Source: an uncultured Collinsella sp.
GTDB taxonomy: Bacteria; Actinomycetota; Coriobacteriia; Coriobacteriales; Coriobacteriaceae
DNA: 29,506 nt
Reading direction: 5' to 3'
NCBI GenBank assembly: GCA_900754525.1
Contig: CAAEDE010000041.1
Span: 1 to 29,506, forward strand
The position numbers and the translations under genes were made by a program. The notes beneath the pieces are model-generated. The model ran no database searches. It saw nothing but the letters and a program-made list of their open reading frames with translations, and was not told the origin of the DNA. Shown piece by piece: positions 23,259 through 29,506 of the stretch. Position 1 is the stretch's first letter. Every line of letters starts with the position of its first letter.

Positions 23259-24529
23259 TGAAACAGACCACGAACACCGCCACCACCATGCTTGAGCACG
23301 TAAACGCTATGCCGGCCGCCACTTGGGGCTGGCTGAAGATGAACCAGACCAAGCTCGAGCTTTCGAACGAGCTTGCCGCCGCCCCCGCCGAGGCCGTTGA
23401 GGTCGAGGGCCTGGACGAGCAGTTTGCCGGCTCGGCCGACGCCTTCGACGCCGCCATGAAAGCCATGGCCGAGCGCTTCCCCGAGCGCCGTGCCGCTGCC
23501 CCCGGTGATGCCGCCGATCGCGCCCGCATCACGCCCGAGACCGAGCTCGACGTGCCCGCCACCTCCGCCTACCAGGCCGGCGCCATCAAGCTCGAGGAGG
23601 AACTCTCCCCCGCCGAGGCATTCGAGACCGGCATGGGTGAGGCTGCCTACGCCTACCTGGCCGACCACGCCACCAAGCGCTTCGTCATCGATGTGCCCGC
23701 ATACAATCACGCCACGGTTACCGTGCGCGTGAGCGGCGTCGACGCTGCCGCGACCATCGCCGCCATCGATGTCGTCGCCCGTCCGCAGGCAACGCTCGAC
23801 CTGCGCATAGCCCTGGACTCCCCCGTTGCCGGCCAAGGCGTCGTGGGCTCCGCGCTACGCGTGTGCGCCCACGAGTACGCCACCGTCAACGTGACCTGCA
23901 CGCAGACGCTCGACGATAGCTGGATCGCGCTCGACGACACCGGCCTGTTCCTGGACGAGGGCGCGCGCGTCAACGTGCAGCACACCGTCCTGGGTGCCGG
24001 CGCCAGCGCCACCGGCCTTGCCGGAGACCTGCTGGGCGACACCGCCAAGGTGACGATCGATACCGATTATCTGGGCGCCCGCGAGCAGGTGCGCGACTTT
24101 AACTACGAGCTGCGCCACCGCGGCCGCAAGACCGAGTGCGAGATCGACGCCAACGGTGTGCTGACTGGCACGTCCAAGAAGGTCTACCGCGGCACCATCG
24201 ACCTCGTGCACGGCTGCAAGGGTGCCGTCGGCACCGAGCGCGAGACCGTACTGCTCGCCAACAAGGGCGTCGACAACAAGACTGTCCCCGTCATCCTGTG
24301 CGACGAGGACGACGTCGCCGGCAACCACGGCGCCACCATCGGCCACGTCCGCGACGAGCAGCTGTTCTACCTCGCTTGCCGCGGCCTTGACCAAAACGCC
24401 GCCGAGGACCTGTTCATCCGCGCCAAGCTGGAGGACGCCGCGCTTTCCGCCACCGATGAGCGCACCCGCGCCGCCGTCGTCCGCCTGGGCAACAACCTGA
24501 TCGATAACTTTGAAGAGGAGCTCGCATGA
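23258..24529 (+). CDS. sufD: SufD, Fe-S cluster assembly subunit
   Basis: A 423-residue paralog of SufB and partner in the SufBC2D complex, needed for iron entry. The C-terminal beta-helix contains GNHGATIGHV with His357, equivalent to E. coli SufD His360, followed by FYLACRGLD and the family helix AEDLFIRAKLED. The N-terminal 110 residues are Ala/Glu-rich and weakly conserved, as usual for SufD. The ATG overlaps the sufB stop by one base, and the TGA stop overlaps the sufS ATG (ATGA), indicating coupled translation. Confidence 0.94.
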   Translation: MKQTTNTATTMLEHVNAMPAATWGWLKMNQTKLELSNELAAAPAEAVEVEGLDEQFAGSADAFDAAMKAMAERFPERRAAAPGDAADRARITPETELDVPATSAYQAGAIKLEEELSPAEAFETGMGEAAYAYLADHATKRFVIDVPAYNHATVTVRVSGVDAAATIAAIDVVARPQATLDLRIALDSPVAGQGVVGSALRVCAHEYATVNVTCTQTLDDSWIALDDTGLFLDEGARVNVQHTVLGAGASATGLAGDLLGDTAKVTIDTDYLGAREQVRDFNYELRHRGRKTECEIDANGVLTGTSKKVYRGTIDLVHGCKGAVGTERETVLLANKGVDNKTVPVILCDEDDVAGNHGATIGHVRDEQLFYLACRGLDQNAAEDLFIRAKLEDAALSATDERTRAAVVRLGNNLIDNFEEELA

Positions 24530-25851
24530 TCGATACCGAGCACGTTAAATGCGATACCTGTACTGCCCCCGAGCCCATGGAGCTCGACGCCAGCGACGAG
24601 GTCTCGCGCGGCTGGCCTACCGTCGACATCGAGACCAACCCCTACAAGGCGCAGTTCCCGCTGTTCCAGCAACACCCCGAAATCGCCTTCCTCGATAGCG
24701 CCGCCACCGCGCAGCGCCCCGCCTGCGTGCTCGACGCCGAGCGCGATTTCTACCAGCGCATGAACGCCAACCCCCTGCGCGGCCTATACTCGCTGTCCGT
24801 CGAGGCCACCGAGGCCATTGCGAAGGTGCGTCAGCAGATCGCTGACGTCATCGGCGCCCCCAATGCCAACGAGGTCGTCTTCACCCGCAACACGAGCGAG
24901 TCGCTCAACCTGGTCGCCAAGAGCTTTGCGCCCACGGTACTGGAGCCGGGCGACGAGGTCGTCATCACCATCATGGAGCACCACTCCAACCTGATTCCGT
25001 GGCAGCAGGTCTGCCGCGAGACCGGCGCCAAGCTCGTCTATCTCTACCCCGCCAAGACCGGCCAGCTCACCACCGAGGAGGTTCTTGCCAAGGTTGGTCC
25101 CAAGACCAAGATTCTGGCCGTGGGTCAGGTTTCTAACGTGCTGGGCGTCGAGAACCCGGTCAAGAACCTCGGCAAGCTCGTCCACAAGTACGGCGGCTAT
25201 CTGGTCGTCGACGGCGCACAGTCGCTGCCGCACATGCCGGTCGATGTGGCCGACCTGGGAGCCGACTTCTTTGCCTTTAGCGCACACAAGGCCATGGGCC
25301 CCATGGGCATCGGCGTGCTGTGGGGCAAGATGGACCTGCTCAACGCCATGCCGCCCATGCTCACCGGCGGCGAGATGATCGATTCGGTCACCGAGCAGGA
25401 CGCCGTCTGGGCGCCCGTCCCCGAGAAATTCGAAGCCGGCACGCAGGACGCCGCCGGCATCTTCGCCACGGGCGCCGCCCTTGATTACCTGGTCAACACG
25501 GTGGGTTACGAGAACATCCAGGCCCGCGAGCAGGCACTCGTCCACTATCTGATGGGCGAACTCATGCAGCTCGACTTTGTCCAGATCATCGGTTCCATCT
25601 ATTGGGACAACCACCACGGCGTTGTGAGCTTTAACGTCAACGGCATCCATCCGCACGACGTCGCGAGCATCATGGACATGGACGGCGTCTGCATCCGCGC
25701 CGGCCACCACTGCGCGCAGCCGCTGCTCACCTGGCTGGGCGTCGAGAACCTCGCCTGCTGCCGCGCCAGCGTGGCCTTCTACAACGACAAGGCCGACATC
25801 GACAAGTTCATCGCCGGCCTGCATCACGTTTGGAGCACGTTCAATGGGTAA
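24526..25851 (+). CDS. sufS: SufS, group II cysteine desulfurase with N-terminal CxxC extension
   Basis: A PLP enzyme that removes sulfur from cysteine and passes it as persulfide to SufU. Residues from about 40 on match the family: FLDSAATAQRP, TRNTSESLN, EHHSNLIPWQ, VDGAQSLPH, FSAHKAMGPMGIG with the PLP lysine K255, and RAGHHCAQP with the catalytic Cys396 in the short loop of group II enzymes. The first 38 residues are additional to the usual start (about 400-410 aa) and contain KCDTC. The start overlaps sufD by four bases. The stop overlaps sufU by eight bases, fitting the SufS-SufU partnership. Confidence 0.95.
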   Translation: MIDTEHVKCDTCTAPEPMELDASDEVSRGWPTVDIETNPYKAQFPLFQQHPEIAFLDSAATAQRPACVLDAERDFYQRMNANPLRGLYSLSVEATEAIAKVRQQIADVIGAPNANEVVFTRNTSESLNLVAKSFAPTVLEPGDEVVITIMEHHSNLIPWQQVCRETGAKLVYLYPAKTGQLTTEEVLAKVGPKTKILAVGQVSNVLGVENPVKNLGKLVHKYGGYLVVDGAQSLPHMPVDVADLGADFFAFSAHKAMGPMGIGVLWGKMDLLNAMPPMLTGGEMIDSVTEQDAVWAPVPEKFEAGTQDAAGIFATGAALDYLVNTVGYENIQAREQALVHYLMGELMQLDFVQIIGSIYWDNHHGVVSFNVNGIHPHDVASIMDMDGVCIRAGHHCAQPLLTWLGVENLACCRASVAFYNDKADIDKFIAGLHHVWSTFNG

Positions 25852-26278
25852 TCTGTACACCTCCACCACGTTTATGGAGCACAACTCGCACCCCGACTAT
25901 AAGTACGAGATGGATGCCCCCACGCACGAGCACGACGGCATCAACCCCAGCTGCGGCGACGAGCTCACCTTGCAGCTGCGCGTCGAGAACGGCGTGATCG
26001 AGGAGGCCTCCTTTACCGGCCACGGCTGCGCCATCAGTCAGGCCAGTGCCGACATCATGGCCGACCTCATCACCGGCGAGACCGTCGAGGAGGCACGTCG
26101 CCTAGCAGAGCTCTTCCTCGCCATGATCCGCGGCGAGAAGCTCTCCGAGGAGGACCTGGAAGACCTGGACGAAGCCGCCCAGCTCCAGGACATCTCGCAC
26201 ATGCCCGCCCGCGTCAAGTGCGCCGAGCTCGCCTGGCGCACCCTCGACGGCATGCTCGAGGGACAAGCTAACCAGTAG
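25844..26278 (+). CDS. sufU: SufU, zinc-dependent sulfurtransferase
   Basis: A 144-residue IscU-like protein that in Gram-positive bacteria receives the persulfide from SufS and passes it to SufB. The ligand residues are present: NPSCGD (C37, D39), GHGCAIS (C62) and VKCAEL (C126). The insertion of about 20 residues between the second and third ligand regions (SEEDLEDLDEAAQLQD) is the feature that separates SufU from IscU. The ATG lies inside the end of sufS with GGAG eight bases upstream. Last gene of the operon, 32 bases before a strong terminator. Confidence 0.95.
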   Translation: MGNLYTSTTFMEHNSHPDYKYEMDAPTHEHDGINPSCGDELTLQLRVENGVIEEASFTGHGCAISQASADIMADLITGETVEEARRLAELFLAMIRGEKLSEEDLEDLDEAAQLQDISHMPARVKCAELAWRTLDGMLEGQANQ

Positions 26279-26310
26279 CGTATGCTCCGAATCCAAGGTT
26301 TTTGATTGCC

Positions 26311-26340
26311 GAGCCGCCCGATACGGGCGGCTCTGTTTTT
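26311..26340 (+). terminator. Rho-independent terminator of the suf operon
   Basis: A perfect 10-bp GC-rich stem, GAGCCGCCCG (26311-26320) with CGGGCGGCTC (26324-26333), has a 3-base loop and is followed by TG and five T. One of the strongest terminators in the window. Confidence 0.95.
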
Positions 26341-26936
26341 CCTAATGAGCACAAACACACAAAATCAGCGCGTCCGGCGCCCCGTCTGTCATTTACCACA
26401 CAGCAGACGCGAACACGGGCGTTTTCCACAGCACCAAAGGCCTGCGGCAGGGCCCCGGACCCGCCAAGCAAAACGCCAAGTCCCGTTCTGCTGAGCTCCG
26501 ACTCGCTTCGCGCCTGCAGCAGAAGGGTCCCATAGGATGCGGCGTGCATTTTTGCGAGTATTCAGCACGCCAAGCTGTATGTATACGCATCGAAAGCGTT
26601 AATCAACGTCTCCAGGCGCATATATATTGTGTTTTAGAGCAAGCATCACGGTCTCAGGGATCACATACATGCGCTTCGGAGGCGCATCGGAAGGCATAGA
26701 TAGCTTCGGAACCCGTATGTTGCAAGATTGCGGCAGTGCCGACAGCACCACGATGCTGAAAACTCCGTTTTTTGCACGGCGCAGACGGGGGTAGGCACGG
26801 GCAAACCCGGACTGAGCTGTTATTTTATGCAAGATGACGATTGTTCTATGCATATTAAGAAGTGCAGTTACCGTACCAAGCTTTTGAACGCTGGTTGCGG
26901 CGTATGAACGACCCCAGCTGCGGTGAACAGGCGACC
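26341..26936. other. Gene-poor stretch between the suf operon and the transposase
   Basis: About 600 bases without a convincing gene. Short frames on both strands are rich in Arg, Pro and His and lack ribosome sites. One minus-strand frame (26599-26853, 84 codons) has a more balanced composition but no Shine-Dalgarno, so I do not call it. An inverted repeat lies at 26541-26571. The stretch may be the flank of a mobile element given the REP-type transposase next to it. Confidence 0.5.
26541..26571. repeat. Inverted repeat GGCGTGC / GCACGCC
   Basis: Perfect 7-base arms (26541-26547 and 26565-26571) flank a 17-base AT-richer loop. There is no T tract after either arm, so it is unlikely to be a terminator. 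It could be a REP-like palindrome related to the nearby transposase. Confidence 0.35.
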
Positions 26937-27749
26937 TTACATCACGTTTCCGCCAGCCCGCATCGCCGTTCGCGCGCGGGCGCGCACGATACGAGAGACG
27001 GTACTTTTGCCAATCCCGGTATACCGCTCAATCTGGCGCACCGTAAAGCCGGCATTGTTCAATCCAACAATAACGGTATCGCGCTGCGCCGGCGGTGCAG
27101 TTTTAACCCCATTGAGCGGAACCCCGAGGCTCTTCGCCATCTTGTCGGCAAAGGCGTGGCGTTCCCACTCTGTCTCTTTCATATCGCACAGCGCCGGCTC
27201 GCTACCGTCGGGCGTCGAAAGCGAATAGGCAGCAAAGGCCTCGGCAGAACCAAATAGCTCAAGCACGCAAGAAGGATCGCAAAATCCCCTCGTGGCATCT
27301 GCCGCATCACTGTCGTAAGCGCGCAGATGCTCCGCAAAGCTGCTCCAGGAATAACGCTCGATTAGGCTAACGCCCACCTCCTGCGGATCAGCGTGTACAG
27401 AGCGAATAGCCTCCATCACCTGCCAATCGGTATCGAGCGAACGCCGGTCAAAACGGTTCTGGAACAGACGGCCTGTGCGCCCCATGCGCTTATTGAACCG
27501 CCGCGCGTACGTCAAAAGCAGCCGGTGCATCGCCGCGCTCATCCTGTCCTCGTAATCTGCAAGCACCAAATGCACGTGATTGCCCATAAGGCACCAGGCG
27601 ATAACCGTCACACCCTCCTCGCGGCAGCACGCGCGCATCAGCTCCAAAAACTCCCACCGGTCTTCATCGCCCTCAAAGATGAGCTGCTTGCCCGTACCGC
27701 GGGCACAGACATGGTAAAAGCCGGTAACCGTTCTCCAAACGCGCTGCAT
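26937..27749 (-). CDS. REP-associated tyrosine transposase-like protein (Y1/HUH family) with C-terminal helix-turn-helix
   Basis: A 270-residue HUH single-strand transposase relative of TnpA(IS200)/RAYT. FYHVCARGTGKQLIF (11-25) is the family N terminus, MGNHVHLVL holds the HUH motif (H58-V-H60), and TYARRFNKRMGRTGRLFQNRF (from about 80) contains the probable nucleophile Tyr81 and the family GRLFQ-R-F motif. AIRSVHADP (about 114-122) matches the R-Y-I-H-x-N-P region. The C terminus adds a helix-turn-helix (AGFTVRQIERYTGIGKSTVS). I chose the ATG at 27749 for its GGAG four bases upstream; a frame extending to 27962 adds 71 residues without family similarity. Such proteins are usually single-copy, domesticated and linked to REP palindromes rather than forming classic insertion sequences. 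Stop is followed by the gene-poor stretch. Confidence 0.88.
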   Translation of the reverse strand: MQRVWRTVTGFYHVCARGTGKQLIFEGDEDRWEFLELMRACCREEGVTVIAWCLMGNHVHLVLADYEDRMSAAMHRLLLTYARRFNKRMGRTGRLFQNRFDRRSLDTDWQVMEAIRSVHADPQEVGVSLIERYSWSSFAEHLRAYDSDAADATRGFCDPSCVLELFGSAEAFAAYSLSTPDGSEPALCDMKETEWERHAFADKMAKSLGVPLNGVKTAPPAQRDTVIVGLNNAGFTVRQIERYTGIGKSTVSRIVRARARTAMRAGGNVM

Positions 27750-28152
27750 GGCGCTCCCTTCGCCGGGATCTGCTTGCCATCCAATACAGCACGATTGAAG
27801 CGTGCCATCAAAACATTCACGCAAAACAATTCGCTCGCGCGGCCAAAGGCAGTAAACAGGCGGCGAACGGCACCGTTGCAACAGGTCAACCCCTGCAACG
27901 CATACAAGAGCTGCCCAAAAGCTTGCCCAAGACGGACCCCCTCTACGGAAGTTCGCGACCACAGAACATAGAGTTAAACCGTTTCAATTAAAACTTCCGG
28001 ACTTCTCGCTACGAAAACTGAGCCGTTCGCCGAATATTCCGTGCATTTCGCGGTATTATAGGGGCTGCATGTCATGTCCCTTTCGAAGGGTCGCCCGGCA
28101 ATCGCCAGCCACGACCCCCAGACGGGACGCCAACACGATAGAGAGGAGAGGC
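27750..28152. other. Divergent intergenic region between the transposase and the NifU-like gene
   Basis: About 400 bases. The transposase-proximal half has open frames on the minus strand in two phases but no start with a ribosome site, and may be upstream sequence of the mobile element. The right half should hold the promoter of the NifU-like operon: TATTAT at 28054-28059 is a good -10 without a clear -35. A small dyad CCCTT-TCG-AAGGG sits at 28078-28090, between that -10 and the gene. Confidence 0.4.
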
Positions 28153-28887
28153 ATGCAGTACTCACAGGAAGTGGAGAACATGTGCCCCGTTGCCAAGGGT
28201 GCATACCACGGCCCCGCACCCATCCCCGAGGAGGGCAAGTGGGTCCAGGCTAAGGAGATTTCCGACATCTCCGGTCTTACGCACGGTGTGGGTTGGTGCG
28301 CACCTCAGCAGGGCGCCTGCAAGCTCACGCTGAACGTCAAGGACGGCATCATCGAGGAGGCCCTCGTTGAGACCATCGGCTGCTCGGGCATGACCCACTC
28401 TGCCGCCATGGCTTCCGAGATCCTTCCCGGTAAGACCATCCTCGAGGCCCTCAACACCGACCTCGTCTGCGACGCCATCAACGTTGCTATGCGCGAGATC
28501 TTCCTGCAGATCGTTTACGGCCGCAGCCAGACCGCGTTCTCCGAGGGCGGCCTGCCCGTGGGCGCCTCCCTCGACGACCTCGGCAAGGGCCTTCGCTCTC
28601 AGGTCGGCACCATGTTCGGCACCAAGGCCAAGGGCGCTCGTTACCTCGAGCTCGCTCAGGGCTACGTCACCCGCATGGCTCTCAACGACAAGAACGAGAT
28701 CATCGCATTCGAGTTCCTGAACCTCGGCAAGTTCACCGACGCCGTCAAGGCCGGCAAGACCCCCGAGGAGGCCATCGCTGGCGCTATGGGCCACTATGGT
28801 CAGTGGGAGAACGCTGTCAAGTACATCGACCCGCGCACCGACGAGGAGACTCACTCCGTCGCCAGCGTGTTCCCGGTTCACGAGTAG
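28153..28887 (+). CDS. NifU-like iron-sulfur cluster assembly scaffold protein
   Basis: A 244-residue cytoplasmic protein with a NifU/IscU-N-like domain: GVGWCAPQQGACKLTL (C49, C56), the IscU-like IGCSGMTHSAAMAS (C77, in the place of G-C-G-A-A-I-A-S) and TDLVCDAIN (C106). After about residue 125 comes a second part that is not IscU-like (GLRSQVGTMFGTKAKGARYL, then FLNLGKFTDAVKAGKTPEEA). Proteins of this type are annotated as Fe-S scaffolds and occur paired with GGGtGRT proteins; the biochemical role of the pair is not established to my knowledge. The start is the ATG at 28153, with AGGAG four bases upstream; the frame before it is not coding-like. The next gene follows 18 bases later. Confidence 0.85.
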   Translation: MQYSQEVENMCPVAKGAYHGPAPIPEEGKWVQAKEISDISGLTHGVGWCAPQQGACKLTLNVKDGIIEEALVETIGCSGMTHSAAMASEILPGKTILEALNTDLVCDAINVAMREIFLQIVYGRSQTAFSEGGLPVGASLDDLGKGLRSQVGTMFGTKAKGARYLELAQGYVTRMALNDKNEIIAFEFLNLGKFTDAVKAGKTPEEAIAGAMGHYGQWENAVKYIDPRTDEETHSVASVFPVHE

Positions 28888-28905
28888 AAAGGGAGGGAAA
28901 TAACT

Positions 28906-29506
28906 ATGACTGTTACGTTCGAAGGTTACGAGCGCCGCGCTGACAAGATCAACAAGTGCCTCGCCGACAACGGCATCGCCTCCCTCGAGGAAGCTCTGCA
29001 GATCTGCACCGACAAGGGCTTCAACCCGCGTGAGATCGTCAACAACACCCAGTCCATCGCCTTCCAGAACGCCGAGTGGGCCTACACCCTCGGTTGCGCT
29101 CTCGCTGTCAAGCGTGGCGCCAAGTCCGCTTCTGAGGCTGCCGCCATCATCGGCGAGGGCATCCAGGCCTTCACCGTCCCCGGTTCCGTCGCCGAGGACC
29201 GCAAGGTCGGTCTGGGCCACGGCAACCTGGGCGCTATGCTGCTCTCCGACGACACCGAGTGCTTCGCCTTCCTGGCCGGTCACGAGTCCTTCGCTGCCGC
29301 TGAGGGTGCGATCGGCCTGGCTCTGAACGCCAACAAGGCTCGCAAGAAGCCGCTGCGCGTCATCCTCAACGGTCTGGGCAAGGACGCTGCTCAGATCATC
29401 GCCCGCATCAACGGCTTCACCTACGTGAAGACCCAGTTCGACTACTTCACGGGCGAGCTCAAGGTCGTCGAGACCATCCCCTACTCCGATGGTCCCCGCG
29501 CTGCCG
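28906..29506 (+). CDS. GGGtGRT family protein, N-terminal 200 residues (cut by window end)
   Basis: The N-terminal part of a protein named for a glycine-rich GGGTGRT motif that should lie beyond the window. Recognisable stretches are YERRADKINKCL (8-19), NNTQSIAFQNAEWAYTLG, PGSVAEDRKVGLGHGNLGAM, CFAFLAGHESFAAAEGAIGL, KKPLRVILNGLGKDAAQII and NGFTYVKTQFDYFTGELKVV, all of which I recall as strongly conserved in this family. Function is unknown; constant pairing with the NifU-like scaffold suggests a link to Fe-S or metal handling. ATG start with GGGAGG nine bases upstream. The frame is intact to the edge, so truncation is only by the window. Confidence 0.9.
   Translation, partial: MTVTFEGYERRADKINKCLADNGIASLEEALQICTDKGFNPREIVNNTQSIAFQNAEWAYTLGCALAVKRGAKSASEAAAIIGEGIQAFTVPGSVAEDRKVGLGHGNLGAMLLSDDTECFAFLAGHESFAAAEGAIGLALNANKARKKPLRVILNGLGKDAAQIIARINGFTYVKTQFDYFTGELKVVETIPYSDGPRAA

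Noticed and set aside
24784..25884. 366-codon minus-strand open frame
   Set aside because: It is antisense to sufS, with no recognisable domain and a biased composition.
26599..26853. 84-codon minus-strand open frame in the gene-poor stretch
   Set aside because: Composition is acceptable but there is no Shine-Dalgarno, no neighbour in an operon and no recognised family; left as noncoding unless homologs are found.
28069..28152. Upstream in-frame extension of the NifU-like protein by 28 residues
   Set aside because: The extension is Arg/Pro-rich, lacks family similarity, and the ATG at 28153 has a far better ribosome site.
28162..29283. 373-codon minus-strand open frame
   Set aside because: It is antisense to the NifU-like and GGGtGRT genes, which have clear family motifs and ribosome sites.

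Overview
The window looks like a chromosomal segment of a gut actinobacterium of the class Coriobacteriia, most likely Collinsella. This is inferred from the GC-rich codon use, the dense family-2 glycosyltransferase cluster, the cell-wall-binding-repeat proteins, the Rrf2-sufCBDSU locus and the NifU-like/GGGtGRT pair. No rRNA or tRNA gene, CRISPR array or prophage was seen, and no database search was possible.

Layout. Positions 1-4900 (minus strand) hold three secreted proteins built on aromatic/glycine cell-wall-binding repeats: a GH25 lysozyme cut by the window edge, an NlpC/P60-like hydrolase, and a repeat protein ending in an Ada-like Cys/His module. Positions 4900-7055 are an AT-rich scar. 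It contains a lone Abi_2/HEPN abortive-infection gene, a duplicated 3' tail of the neighbouring glycosyltransferase gene, and coding-like debris. Positions 7056-13966 (minus) are five consecutive family-2 glycosyltransferase genes, tightly packed apart from one gap of 74 bases and probably making a surface polysaccharide. Divergent from them (14079-16399, plus) are an acyltransferase-3 membrane protein and a galactofuranosyltransferase-like enzyme, which plausibly decorate or extend the same glycan.

Positions 16424-20237 (minus) hold an AAA-ATPase-like protein with several degenerate catalytic motifs, and a sortase-anchored (MPKTG) wall protein with a lysozyme-like N-terminal domain. Positions 20377-26278 are the Fe-S cluster assembly locus: a divergent Rrf2 regulator with an IscR-like cysteine cluster, then sufC-sufB-sufD-sufS-sufU overlapping head to tail and closed by a strong terminator. 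The rrf2/sufC intergenic region carries two near-identical 31-bp operator-like dyads, which I regard as the clearest new regulatory signal in the window. A gene-poor stretch and a REP-type (Y1, HUH) transposase follow at 26341-27749. The window ends inside a second Fe-S-related pair: a NifU-like scaffold protein and the start of a GGGtGRT-family protein.

Taken together this is an envelope-building block (wall hydrolases, glycan synthesis, anchored protein) beside an Fe-S biogenesis block, with signs of rearrangement between 4.9 and 7.1 kb and around the transposase. I see no wholly new system. The best candidates for new biology are the paired Rrf2 dyads, the mosaic glycosyltransferase tail duplication around the Abi_2 gene, and the AAA-ATPase-like protein that has lost its expected catalytic residues.
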